Assembly: GCA_036897485.1 (NCBI GenBank)
Contig: JAYMTF010000358.1
Span: 1-38,566, forward strand
Source of the DNA: Pelargonium nanum
Taxonomy: Eukaryota; Streptophyta; Magnoliopsida; Geraniales; Geraniaceae
Reading direction: 5' to 3'
Length of the DNA stretch: 38,566 bases
Part shown: piece after piece, positions 1 through 12,067 of the stretch
How the letters are laid out: each line of letters opens with the position of its first letter
How positions within the stretch are numbered: position 1 is the stretch's first letter
Program-made: the position numbers and the translations under genes
The notes under the pieces: model-generated
Seen by the model: the letters and a program-made list of their open reading frames with translations, nothing else
Database searches by the model: none
Told to the model about the DNA's origin: nothing

Positions 1-895
1 AATCATTCGTTGTTTTTCTTTTCATCCTCCATACACATGATATGCTTGCATATGAGGGGGAGGAGTATCTCATAAAGCGTCTTCTTTTTCTTTTTTTTTG
101 AGCAACTTTTGTGCTAGCATCACCTTAGGTTTTCTCTTTTTTTTTCTTAGGTTTGGATTTTTGTGGAGAGTAGAATGAAGGGTTGATAGCGTTGGGCAAA
201 CTTGTGATTTTATTTTTCGACTTTTATAGCATCTCGGTATCTTTTTGGCTAACCTACAATGACAATCAACACCAAAGAAGAAGTCGTTGAAGGTTAGCCA
301 AAAAGATAACTTGTGATAACTTGATAATAACTAGTACAATAGAGACTCTTTTCTCGGCATCTCGGTATCTTTTATTGATGTGAATAACTTGTAAATAACT
401 TGTGATAACTTGATAATAACTAGCACAATAGAGACTCTTTTATTATCAAGTTATCACAAGTTATTTACAAGTTATTCACATCAATAAAACAAATTCAACA
501 AAGGTTATTCACAAATATTACGAAATCAACTCAAATGACCAAACTAACTTTATTTAATTAATCACTTTTCTTGTTGGATAAATAAATGTGAGTCAAACTA
601 GTTTTATTCTACATTCAGTATGAGTTCTGCAGTTATGAGTGTGATCGTATCTCATTAAAACCCTAGTTCCAATCATAACTGCATTTTTAAGAGGATTATT
701 ATATCAAGATTCCAATGAGAACAATGCATGTCCAAAATCCAAATATTAAAGAAACTAGCCTTTGCAAGAAATTGCAATGTACTTTAAGAGATTAACGAAA
801 CTGGCTTTTACGATTCAGAATTTGAACACAATGGATATTGTAATGAAGTATCTGCAAATTATCAAAAATGTGACAAGAAACAGATCTGTAAATAC
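1..895. other. Noncoding DNA beyond the last visible TFB2 exon
   Basis: No coding segment could be supported here on either strand. TFB2 reads toward position 1, so this is expected to be the next TFB2 intron (or an unusually long one), with the remaining ~94 codons outside the window. I looked on the minus strand for the conserved C-terminal TFB2 segment that should follow exon 12 and did not see it. The stretch is AT-rich and contains the nested repeat at 229-490. Confidence 0.6.
229..490. repeat. Nested direct and inverted repeats with a perfect 49-bp hairpin
   Basis: Four repeat relationships were read directly. Positions 370-418 and 441-489 are perfect reverse complements (49 bp arms, 22-bp loop). 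Positions 238-255 and 291-308 are a second inverted repeat (18 bp arms, 35-bp loop). Positions 306-352 and 395-441 are direct copies (47 bp, one mismatch). Positions 229-245 and 357-373 are direct copies (17 bp). A same-order direct duplication followed by a perfect palindrome looks like local template switching during replication rather than a standard transposon. No protein is encoded. Confidence 0.85.
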
Positions 896-3800
896 CTGAT
901 CTGCTGTAATGCCATTGTCAAAAGCATTGTACAAACTTTCTTTTGTGATTGCTCCAACAATGAGATTTGGCAATTGATACTCTATCCTGCATATATTAAT
1001 GCAAAGTTATCCGCTTCCTAAATCAAGAGCATATACAAAGGAAAAGCCAGAAATTAGTTAAAATAAGACAGGAACACAATATACCAAGCAATTAGGTGGC
1101 ATACCGTGAGAAAAGACGTAAAATTTCACAATGCAATTTGGAAGATGAGTATGCATACATCCTGAAGTTTGTTTCTACAACTACAAACCCCTAAAAAGAG
1201 AGTAAATAAGAACAAAATACATTAGTAAGCAAGGATATAACACAACAAAGATGGAACATAAATCAACAAAAAGAAATACTACTATTAAAGAAAAATTAGC
1301 CTGGTAAAGCTTATGTCGTCGTTCATACCTGTTTCCGCGACGAGGAATCTGTTAAACTGACTGAGAGATTAGTAGCTAATTTAGTAGGTATAAACCAACT
1401 CTCTTTTCTGCCCTGGATGAATGTAACAGACCCAACTATGTTACTACTCACAATCAATCTTAAATTTGTATATGATAGATAATCAACTCGCCGTGTAAGA
1501 GAATGGCAGAGTTCAGAATAACCTGCTGAAGTTTAACCAATCCCAAGTCTGCAAGGTCCTTTATCGTACCCATTTGCACCTCAGTCAATGTATCCATATT
1601 GTATGCCTACAAAGGATAAAGTCGTTGATAAATGTGGGATTAATATTTTTTTTTTTTGTTACTCAACAACAACAAAACCTTGTATAACAGAGTAACAACA
1701 AAAATTAAAATATTTTACTTTTCCAAAAAAACTTGGTCCTAGTAACAACAAAAATAAGATCAATCAAACCACAAATTTAAAAATTCCAAGGTTAAGTTTA
1801 GCTGTAGATATCTAACTATACAATTGATATAATAATACTATTATGCTTTTATGTGTAGACATTAGTAGCCCTAAAGTCTATAAATTATAGAACAGTTGCT
1901 GTAGTATTGCCACGGCGGTTGAACTAGTTAACCAGGGAGGCAATTTATAGCACATACAGAGCAACTCTACAAAAAAGAATGAGAACATTAAAGTTGACCA
2001 GACAGTTATAGCACATACAGAGCAACTCTACAAAACAATCATGCTAGAAAATGTCACAAGTGAACAACATATCTCTGATACCTTTCCTGTCACGTGAAAA
2101 CTAAGCTCTAGTAGAAAGGAAATCAAGTCGGCCGGGTCTACTCCACGCTCCTGCACCAGAATGCAACGTCGAGATATAATATAAACATCAGGTAAACAAA
2201 GATAAACTATAAGTTCCAGTCTGACCAAGTTGGATTTTATATTAGGGATGTAAGGCAAACTCCAAATGAATTGAAACAAATATACCAACTCCCATATTCT
2301 ATTGTGCAAAGTTTGCCAACTAAATTATAAATAAAATTAAAAGAAAATCCTACTTTCTGCTGCCTACTCTCTCTCGCTTTTTCATAACAAAAATTCATAT
2401 TTCATATTAACCTAAACCAAATATTGATGGAGTTTATAATTTTCTTTTCCAAGTTCTTAATACAATATCTTGAAATATCTTTTATGAACCTAGAATATTA
2501 TCTTCACAAATGTCCATCACTAGAATTTGAAGGCCAAAAAGTCTCTATGGAGAAATACATGGAAAAGACTCTTAGCAATCCATACCTCTGAATTAGAAAT
2601 ATATTCTCTGACAATGTACCAAAGTTGTGCATTTGTGTCCATCAACTGTTATTTCAACAGATCAAAATTAGTAAGAAAACAATATGGAACATTTGAAGAA
2701 CTGCAAGTGACTCATCGTTCACATTACCATACCAAAAACTGGAAACCACTTTCAGTGAGTCTTGGAGCTTCTTTTTCCCTATTGAACATACCATCAAACA
2801 TGACATACAGATTTCTTACTATGGAGTTGCAAAAAAGAAAGTCAGTAACCATGTTGAAAGAAATAATACCTTTGGGACAAAAGACCTCTTTGAAAAATCT
2901 TCATCATTGAGGAGCTGAAGTTGGTAACCCTCTCAGCTTGGGCTGAATTTATAAGATGCAGCAAGAAACACTGGTTTAACAGAAGTAGAAGATGTTACAA
3001 AGAGTAGCCAAAATCATGAGCCTAAACAATGATCAAGAAATAAACTATCATTTCTCCCAAGAGAAGTAGGAACTAGGATATATAGTTTACTTATATACAT
3101 GTGCAGAAACAAGGCTACCAACGGAAACACTCTCACCTCCCATTGTTCAAGGGCATAGGCTTCAAGATCATCTAAGCTTGGTAGCCTCAATGTAATATTT
3201 GAAGGCATTGGCTCCCTTGGCAAAACTCCCCTGTATTCATTATCCAGTTTGATGTCAATTCATATTGTTGATAGAATGAGGTAATAGGGAATAAGGGATT
3301 CGGTAATTTAGATATATATATTTTTTTTATCAGCAAAAGAGTACTCTTATTAAAGAGAGAAAAGAGTACAAAGGGAAGAAACAATCCCAGAGGTAAGAGT
3401 ACAGGCCAGCCCTAAAGTATGGAACAAAAACTATAAAAACTAGCAGGATAAAACAAAAACAAAGGGGCACAGGAGCTCAGGAGCCTAAACTCAGCAAGCA
3501 GGACACAGGCGCTCGTGACAGTGCCGTGTTAGATAAGCGCCTTGACGACCCCGTCATAGTTTTCCGGAATGATGGCTATATTATGTTGATGGTAGGAATG
3601 AGGTGCGGAGGAAATGGGCAAACATGATTTAGTTGGATTTGAGAAGACTCAGCTTCTCAATGACAACTTCCTCATCACTTTGAGCGACTGCTCCTAAACT
3701 TTTGCACAAATTCCACAATTCTTTGGCCTTAGAAATCGGTAATTTAGATATGTTAATTTTTACTCCAACTCAAAAGCCTAAACTATTCAGCGGAGGGACA

Positions 3801-5126
3801 AATTAGAACATCAAGTTGTCTCAAAATTCATATTCTTTCAACGTGGGATATTTAATCATTCATAATGCAAGTTGGACAACATAACGAATCTGCACGTGGG
3901 TCAAGAATTAATAGGTAGGTAACACAAACGAGTCACTAGTCCTAAACCAAACCAGCTATGATAGCAAGTTAGACTTCATTTCAACCCAAAAGTTTATGCT
4001 ATAAGGTGGATGGTTCAACTAGCATATCAAGTGGTCTCAAATTTCATATTCTTTCAATGTGTATACTTTAACAAGATACAAACTTAGAAGGTAACTAGGA
4101 TAGCCTGAGAAATCCAATATAGAAGATCAAATGCCAGCCCAACATAACTTGAAAAATTAAGAAGTGTGGGTAAATGAGAAAACAAATAGGCTAACTAGTC
4201 TAGACTCCAGATAGTGTGCACAAATTTTCAGTGGTAATCTAAGGATGCAATCACAGTACAATGACTTCACTGTAGATTAATACTTTCATTCATCTGCAAT
4301 CAGATAAGATCATAATAAACCAAACAAGATGTGGATGTTTCCTACTTTCCTTAACATTAATATGAACAATCCTTTACCAAAAACAATACAAGGCAAAATC
4401 TGTCATCCAATTCCACCACTCAAAAAGATAATGATGCTGCACATTTAGTTGAACTAACAAATACAAAGCGTTTAATTACATACATAAACTAAAACTTACC
4501 CGTGGATCAAATGTTTTTGTAGATTAGTCTGAAACACAGGATTTAATTTGTAAGTGGTTTCCTTTTTCCTGCAAATGGAACACATAGAACCTCAGCTAAA
4601 AAGTGAAAGCACCATGTATCACAACAAGTAAGTTTCAGTTTCAGACTAAATCTTCAATTATCAACCTTCTGGCCATTAAGTAGAAGCAAAATGTGTTCAC
4701 CTGTCAACTCTATCAACATTCTCTGTAAATATCCTCAACTGAATTAATCGATCAATTGCGACTTTGTGCTTCGAGAGGCCATCTGCAAGCACCCATTCTC
4801 CCATTGACTTGGCTGTAACTGGAACATCAATGTATAGCATCTGTAGCACATACTTCTTAGCTAAAGGCGGCAAAGATCTGGAGAAACAATAAAGAACACT
4901 TTTTTAAACCTAGGAGAGAATTCGAGAATGAATTTGTGAAAACCCAAGAAAAAACCCAACACAATCAACAAGCAATAGTGAAAAACAAACACAATTAGAG
5001 AGAGAGAGATGACCTAAGAATGGCTTCGCAAATAAATGCATTTTGGTAGAGGTGATCGAGCTTCATGGCCGGCAGAGACGCCACCATGTCCATGAAATTT
5101 TTGGCTATTATCTTCACTTCCGGCAT
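896..5126 (-). CDS. TFB2: TFIIH subunit TFB2 (p52/GTF2H4 homologue), 3' end outside the window
   Basis: TFB2 is a core subunit of the general transcription and DNA-repair factor IIH. In the family it anchors and stimulates the XPB helicase in the nucleus. I placed twelve minus-strand exons with GT-AG borders: 5126-5014, 4877-4701, 4568-4500, 3230-3137, 2970-2870, 2778-2733, 2645-2586, 2150-2082, 1606-1523, 1412-1329, 1190-1105 and 986-896. They join in frame to 1074 nt, 358 codons. The start is the ATG at 5126 (MPEVKIIAKNF), which matches the family N-terminus. Recognisable blocks are KKYVLQMLYIDVPV, PREPMPSNITLRLPSL, DTNAQLWYI and VDPADLISFLLELSFHVTGK. Plant TFB2 is about 452 aa, so ~94 C-terminal residues are missing, cut by the window edge and not by mutation. 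It is divergent from RDR6, sharing a short promoter. The exon borders are my reading; the family call is firm. Confidence 0.93.
1945..2035. repeat. 30-bp direct duplication inside a TFB2 intron
   Basis: Positions 1945-1974 and 2006-2035 are identical 30-bp copies. The bases just before each copy are also related, which gives a partial tandem duplication with a ~61-bp period. It lies in the intron between TFB2 exons 8 and 9 and does not touch either splice site. Confidence 0.85.
3300..3751 (-). mobile_element. 5'-truncated LINE retrotransposon with 16-bp target duplication
   Basis: The 16-bp sequence tcggtaatttagatat occurs at 3300-3315 and again at 3736-3751 and brackets a ~420-bp insert. 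Read on the minus strand, the insert opens with an in-frame coding tail of ~34 residues (about 3733-3629, containing KAKELWNLCKSLGAV, then a TAA at 3631-3629). It continues with a 3' UTR and finishes in an A-rich tail (T-run near 3321-3328). Target duplication, 5' truncation and poly(A) end are the marks of LINE integration by target-primed reverse transcription. The element sits in TFB2 intron 3 in the same orientation as the gene. The perfect duplication suggests a fairly recent insertion. Confidence 0.85.
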
Positions 5127-5480
5127 TGTCACAAACCGATGATTGGTTTCGCGGAGACTGAATTGTGAGGTTTTGGAGTGAGAGCAGTGACAGGAGCTTT
5201 AATGGTATCGGATCGGAGACCTAACGGGTCATGTTACCGGGTCAGCGGTCCGGGTCAGATGTAACGGGCCGTTTTGGTTTAAGCAAATGTTCTAAAACCA
5301 CAAACATGCATGTATCGTGCTCAAAACGAATCAAAAACCCATGAAATCAAATTCAAATTCCCAGTTTCCAGTTTCCTCCTTCACACTCTGCAACTATTGT
5401 TTAACGCGAAATTGAAGTAAACAGAAAGAAGAAAAGCACGCGTTTTTCATGACCACATACAGTGTTTTTGCTTTACTAGT
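5127..5480. promoter_or_regulatory. Shared (bidirectional) TFB2/RDR6 promoter region
   Basis: Only ~350 bp separate the TFB2 start codon from the pyrimidine-rich, leader-like DNA of RDR6 on the other strand. It contains three tandem 13-bp units at 5224-5236, 5237-5249 and 5250-5262, each carrying CGGGTCA, followed by a GGGCC-containing motif near 5265-5270. GGGCC (site II-like) elements are known from promoters of growth-related and housekeeping plant genes. No convincing TATA box was seen for either gene, which fits TFB2 being a housekeeping gene. Confidence 0.55.
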
Positions 5481-7418
5481 AGTGTAGGTGTTTTCAACTT
5501 CTCTCTGCAAATTTGAATCTCCTCTTCTCTCTCGCCGTCGTCGTGTGTCTGTAGCTTCCAGACCTAACAAGCTCGCATCTGAATCATCGGGAACCTAGGT
5601 AAGACCATTTTTTCCTCTTGATTTTCCTCGAGCTATTGTTATAGTTGGATTTGGTTTTGTGTGTGAGGTTGATTTTGGGGATTCTGAAATCACGACGCAG
5701 TAAAGATAGAAACTTTATGGCAATTTATGTAATAAAATAATAGATTATGAAAATGATTTATTAAAAGAAGTGAGTAACCTATTCTAATATTCTGTCGGAC
5801 ACACGAAACATAGGAAGTGGAGTTACCTGAGTGATCATAAGCTCTCCTCTTCAACGTATCTTCTTCTGTGACGCCGGTCGTTTTCTTCGTCCCAGACGAG
5901 GTCGCCGATCAGGTTTGTTTTGTACTGCACTCTTTTTTAAACCTTTTCTTCATGTTCTTTCCGTTTTGCTGTCCTCTAAATTTCTTCCTCTTTCTCCTGC
6001 AAGAAGCAGCCATCAACGAATTCAATCCCGCAGCTACAAATCAGACTCACTCTCACTCTTGGGTTAGGTAATTAGTCAATGTATTTGGATTTTGAAGGGT
6101 TTTGAGGTTTTGGGTTTTTCTGTTAGTTGCTAGTAAAAGGTATCATATATTGAGATTTTTGTTTTTTTGTTTTTTATTTTTATGTAACTGTTATCAGAAG
6201 CTTGTGATGAAGATTTTGAGACATTAGTGTTTCATGCATTTAATTGTTTTTTTTTTTTTTTTTGCATTTTTGTGTGTGTTGGTTTTGACAATTAAGTGAT
6301 GTTCTGTTTTGGCATTGAAAATTTAGGTTGATGTTTGTGCTGTTTGTGCCTATTTGTCTTAGAATGTTGATTGATACATACACATTTATTTTATTTTATT
6401 TTTACATTCTCTGTTTGTGTTGTTTTGAGTGATGTTCTTGTGCTCTCTTATATATAGCTTTTTGGTATTTTGATGACTTTTTCTTTCTTTCCTACAATCT
6501 TTCTTTTACTTTAAATTTATGTCTAAAACTGGGTTAATTCTAGTTGTTATACATCTGACTAATGATGTAATAATATGAAACCTGCAAACTTATATTCTAT
6601 GTCACAATGCTCTAAGTTTGAATTCATATGCTAAAAGGATTGTTAGTTTAATTTATCGTTTTATAATATATGTAAGATCTTACTTTTTACATTATGATGC
6701 ATATTTCAAAAATGTGAGCCTCTTCATTTGAGTGGTTGCTTTGCTTTGAGGTTAGCTTTAGGGTTCTTTTGTGTGCTTGTGGAATTCTAGTTCAGGACAA
6801 CATTGGTTGATATTTCTTTTCCTTTTTCCTTTTGGGTTACAAGTTTGGCTTAACAAGAATGCCATCATGAGTCATATCAAATTCTTTCAATGATCTTTTG
6901 TCATTTGTTGCTCTGTCATATTGTCATTTGCCCCTGTTGCTTATTTGCTAAGTCTATCAAAACTCAAAAGTAATGAAAAGAATGAAATTCAAATGGGAAG
7001 AAAGGGGAAAAAATTGAGCTTTGTTTATTTTTGTGTGCTCACTGTGTAAAAAAGAAGAAGTAATATTTCAAATTTAAATTACGATAATTGTGGTCAAAAG
7101 ATTCAAATGAGAATGACAAGACAATTCTTTAGCCTCTATGCAAACAACTGCATGTCTGCATAACTATTTAACCTAGTTGAAGTTTCAAAAGTTTTGCACT
7201 TGCTAAACTATAAAATAGATAAGGAATCCTCTTCTTGTTATCACTTTGACTGTTTTTAGCATCCAAGTTATTGTTCAAACGGTTGGAAATATTTTCTGCA
7301 AATGACTGAATGTGAATTTCTCTGATATTGATGCAGGAGTTTGGCTTTTATTGTCGCGTTTGAATCAGAAGACCACTCTAATATTTGTAACTTGGAAGGT
7401 GTATTGTGTTTGAAAAGC
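5481..7418 (+). other. RDR6: RDR6 5' leader with a large leader intron
   Basis: A CT-rich leader-like segment (about 5490-5598) ends at a strong donor, AG|GTAAGA, at 5598/5599. A good acceptor with a TGCAG end lies at 7336. Splicing these removes 5599-7336 (1738 bp). The retained second-exon leader (7337-7418) contains no ATG before the RDR6 start. Two further exon-like segments lie in the intron: one ending at a CAG|GTTTGT donor (5912/5913), and one from about 6004 to a TTAG|GTAATT donor (6067/6068) behind a long pyrimidine tract. They could be alternative leader exons. Exon borders need transcript data. Confidence 0.6.
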
Positions 7419-10400
7419 ATGGCATATGAACCATCTGATTTGGAGACGGAGGTAACTCAACTTAGTTTTGGAGGATTTGACAGTCATGTGACTGTGGACG
7501 AGCTTGTGGACTACATCGAAGATACAATAGGACTTATTTGGAGGTGCAGATTGAAGACTTCTTGGACCCCTCCAGAGTCTCTTCCGAACTTTGAGATCGC
7601 TAATATTAATGACATTGAAAGAACAGATGACTACAAGGAAGTGGAGCCCCATGCATTTGTACATTTTGCCTCTGCTAATGCAGTAGATTCTGCTCGGGAA
7701 GCTGAAGGGCGTTGTGAGCTTTTCCTGAACAACAAACCATTGATGCTCAGTCTGGGGCCTGAGAATCCATCTCGTATGAATTCTAGGAGGAGGAATAAAC
7801 ATCCACATAAGTTCCCTAATGTTCTTGTCGAGATTGGAAGCAGGGTTAGCCAAAATGAGTTCTTTGTTGGTTGGAAAGGAGCTCCTTCTGGGGTCGATTT
7901 TCTAGTTGATCCCTTTGACAACACCTGCAAGTTCTGTTTCCAAAGGGATACTGCTTTTGCTTTCAAAAATACTAGTAGACATGCAGTGATAAAATGTGAT
8001 TTCAAGGTGGAATTCTTGGTAAGGGACATCAATATATTCGAACAATATACAGATATGTCATCTATGTCTTTAGTTGTCATGTTTCAGTTGGCTTCATCTC
8101 CCTGCGTCTGGTATAGAACCGCCGATGACAAAATTAAAGAGTTAGTGGCATTTGATTTGTTGGATGATGATGATCCTTGGATACGTACCACAGATTTTAC
8201 ATATAGTGGGGCCATTGGCAGGTGTAATACTTACAGAATTTCAATCCCACCCCGTCATGGTATTAAGTTGAAAAAGGCTATTGACTATCTTAAACATAGA
8301 AGGGTCACGGAGGGGGAAAGCCCCAGAAATCCTCTTAGAATACGTGATGAACCTGATTTTGGGAGTCATATGTTAGATCCTTTTTTTTGTATCCAATACA
8401 AGGAAGGAATAAACTTTGAGATACTGTTCCTGGTGAATGCTGTGATGCACAAAGGTATATTTAATCAGTACCAATTATCAGACAATTTCTTTGATTTACT
8501 GAGAAACCAATCAAAGGAGCTTAATGTAGCTGCACTTAAGCACCTATGCTCTTACAAACACCCTGTCTTTGATGCCTGTGAGAGGTTGAAACTTGTCCAA
8601 GAATGGCTCTTGAAGAACCCTAAGCTGTATATGAACCATAAAGAATGGGATGATATTGTTGAAATTAGGAGGTTGGTCATTACCCCAACTAAAGCCTACT
8701 GTCTTCCACCAGAAGTTGAACTTTCCAATAGGGTTCTCAGGAAGTACAAAGATGTTGCTGATCGGTTTCTTAGGGTTACCTTTATGGATGAAGGTATGCA
8801 GAAGATGAATGCACATGTTCTTAACTATTATGTTGCTCCTATAGTGAAGAAGCTCACATCAAACCCCTTTCCTCAGAAAACTGGAGTGTTCCGAAGGGTG
8901 AAGACCATTCTGACTGATGGTTTTTATTTGTGTGGTCGGAAGTATTCCTTTCTAGCCTTCTCATCTAATCAGTTGAGGGACCGTTCTGCCTGGTTTTTTG
9001 CTGAAGATAGGAATATAACTGTGCTTGGCATTAAAAGTTGGATGGGTAAATTCACCAACAAAAACATTGCAAAATGTGCCGCTAGGATGGGTCAATGCTT
9101 CTCATCTACTTATGCTGGTGTAGTAGTTCCATCAACTGAGGTTAATGAGCTTCCAGATATTGAGAGGAATAATTATACCTTTTCGGATGGGATTGGAATG
9201 CTCACACCTGATCTTTCCATGGAAATTGCAACAAAATTGAAACTGGAAGTGAGCCCACCTTGTGCTTACCAGATTAGGTATGCTGGTTGCAAAGGGGTTA
9301 TTGCCACTTGGCCAGCTAAAGGTGATGGAATCCGGCTATCTTTGAGGCCTAGCATGAACAAGTTCCAGTCAAACCATACTACCTTGGAAATATGTTCCTG
9401 GACAAGGTTTCAGCCTGGTTTTCTCAATAGGCAGATAATCACATTGCTTTCATCCTTGGATGTTCCAGATAATATATTTTCTGAAATGCAGAACACTATG
9501 GTTTCCAATCTAAACCAAATGTTGGTTAATGTGGATGTTGCATTTGATGTTCTCACATCTTCCTGTGCTGAGCTGGGAAATGCCGCAGCAATAATGTTAA
9601 GTGCGGGTTTCTTGCCTCAAACAGAGCCTCATCTTCGAGGCATGTTAACTTGTATAAGAGCAGCACAACTTTCAGGCCTTAGGGAAAAGGCTAGAATCTT
9701 TGTTAATCAGGGGAGGTGGCTGATGGGCTGCTTAGATGAGCTTGGGGTACTTGAACAAGGCCAGTGCTTTATCCAAGTCTCTAACCCATCTTTGGAGACC
9801 TGTTTCTCAAAGCATGGCTCTAAGTTTACGGATACGAAGAAAGATCTAGAAGTTATCAAAGGGTTTGTGGTGGTAGCCAAGAATCCATGTCTTCATCCAG
9901 GCGATGTGAGGGTTCTTGAAGCAGTTGATGCTCCTGGACTACACCATTTATATGATTGTCTTGTTTTTCCCCAAAAAGGTGACAGGCCCCACACAAATGA
10001 AGCTTCTGGAAGTGACCTTGATGGAGATCTGTATTTTGTCACTTGGGATGAAAATCTTATCCCCCCTTCTAAGAAGAGTGCAATACCAATGGATTATTCT
10101 CCTGCAGAAGCCAAAAATTTGCAGCGCCCTGTTAATCATCTGGTAATTAATTGCACTGTTTCCATACTACGTCTAAGACTATTTTGATTTTTATGGCTTT
10201 TGGTGATGTGATTAACTTTAACTCTCCTGCATTTTATTTGTGAATATTCTCACTTTCTTACTTTGAAATAAAGCATCATCTTGTGTTTTTTTTTTTTTTT
10301 TTGTCTTTCTACGATATGCTTCACCAATTAGAACTCCTGAGAGAACTTTGCTGTCCATAGATATATTTGATTAGTTGATGCTGCACTTCAATATTGAAAA

Positions 10401-11746
10401 ACTCTCCTTGTAGACCAGGATCTTGGTTGTGCTCATTTAATGGTAACTATAAATTTGCAGTAATAATATTTTCCTGATACTTTGCAGATATGGATGACTC
10501 AATATATATTTGAAAAGTATTGCATTGATAGATATAGAAGCTGTTTAGCGTGTGCTAATGTTGTTTTCTGGTCTGACAGTATGTGACTTCTGTCAGGACC
10601 AGTTCTATTGGAAAACGTTGAAAGTACTATATTTTGGGAATTGTTTCTGAAAAAAAAAACATGTTTAATGATCTTGGAGTAAATACTATGTGCAGCATGC
10701 TCAGAAACATCAAATAATGTGATAGTATCTGTAATTGCTGATACCAAGTATTTATATATTGTCTGAATTCAAGATTGCACAGTATGTTATTTCTCTAGGT
10801 AGTGTATACATATACACACCATGTCCTTGTAAAATCTCTCTTATGTTATGTTCTGTCTATTCTTCAGGATATTATTGACTTTTTTGTGCGACACATGGTT
10901 AATGAGAGCCTGGGGACAATCTGCAATGCACATGTTGTCCATGCTGACCGTAGTGACTATGGGGCCCATGACGAGAAATGCATCAAACTAGCAGAGCTAG
11001 CCGCCTTAGCTGTTGATTTTCCTAAGACCGGCAAGGTGGTTTCCATGCCATCAGACCTAAAACCCAAATTGTACCCAGATTTTATGGGAAAAGAAGACTA
11101 CCAATCATACAAGTCTGAAAAAATATTGGGAAGACTTTATCGCAACGTTAAGGATGCTTATGATGATAGCTTGTCTATATCTTCTGAGGCGATTGTTGGT
11201 CCCGGCGACATCCGTTATGACAAGGATCTTGAAGTTCCGGGATTCGCTGATTTCATTGCCAATGCTTGGGATCAGAAATGCTCTTACGATGAACAGCTAA
11301 ATGGTCTGTTAGGCCAATATAAAGTGAGAAGAGAAGAAGAGATTGTAACAGGGCACATTTGGTCTATGCCAAAGCACAACAGCAGGAAGCAAGGGGATCT
11401 GCAGGAGAGACTCAAGCACGCTTATCACTCCTTGAAGAAAGAGTTTAGGCAATTTTTTGAGAAAATGGGCACAGACTTCGAGCAACTCTCTGATGATGAG
11501 AAGAACCAGAAATACGAGCAGAAGGCATCGGCATGGTACCTAGTCACTTACCATCCAAAATGGGTGAAGGAATCACTTAAATTGCAAGGGCTGGGTAATG
11601 ATGATAAGGACATGATTAAGTTGAGTTTTCCTTGGATCGCTGCTGATTATCTTGCTCGAATCAAGATTAGGCGCCAAGAATTGCAGACGGTTGACTCGGG
11701 TAAACCAATTAATTCCTTAGTGAAGTACCTTGCTCAACGCATATGA
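7419..11746 (+). CDS. RDR6: RNA-dependent RNA polymerase 6 (RDR6/SGS2)
   Basis: RDR6 copies aberrant or cleaved single-stranded RNA into double-stranded RNA. That RNA feeds DCL4/DCL2 to make trans-acting and secondary siRNAs in silencing, antiviral defence and leaf polarity; it works with SGS3 in cytoplasmic siRNA bodies. Two coding exons, 7419-10142 (908 codons) and 10868-11746 (292 codons plus TGA), flank a 725-bp GT-AG intron in phase 0 and give 1200 aa, against 1196 in Arabidopsis. The N-terminal ~100 residues form the RRM-like region. The RdRP core follows, with catalytic DLDGD at residues 866-870 (inside EASGSDLDGDLYFV). Blocks such as RRLVITPTKAYCLPPEVELS and FSDGIGMLTPDL match RDR6 rather than RDR1/2. 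The reading frame is open upstream to 7341, but the first ATG is at 7419, where homology begins. No frameshift or internal stop was seen, so it looks functional. Confidence 0.97.
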
Positions 11747-12060
11747 CCGGCATCTGAAGCTGGAAAAGCTATACTTGTGCTGGATTGAGCTTTATAGGCT
11801 GCAAGACCACTCTGCCATTCGAAATTAAACTTTCAAGTATCTTTTTCTTTTATTATGGCCTTTGTAATTATGAACAATCTAGTAATGTAGTTTCGACGGT
11901 TGAACTATTACTGAGAATATCATGTTTCTTTGGGAATGTTCATACTTCTTTCAAGTTTTGAGGGAAATTATTGTATGAATTTCATACATAGCTCTTTGTT
12001 ATAAAGCTTGAAGTGGCTGATTTATATCTCTTTTGTGTTTCTGAGCTTGCAACTGTTTCA
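11747..12060 (+). other. RDR6 3' UTR and flank
   Basis: This AT-rich DNA follows the RDR6 stop and has T-rich stretches and AAT-rich possible polyadenylation signals (for example around 11823-11880). No other gene is visible. The transcript end cannot be placed from sequence alone. Confidence 0.4.
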
Positions 12061-12067
12061 TTTGTAG

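Noticed and set aside
2527..2910. 127-codon plus-strand open frame
   Set aside because: It lies antisense over TFB2 exons 5 and 6 and their introns and has no protein-like pattern. It is a shadow of the minus-strand gene.
5831..6071. Open frames of 67-78 codons in the RDR6 leader
   Set aside because: Low-complexity, pyrimidine-driven translations in two overlapping frames. Better explained as leader or intron sequence than as a protein.
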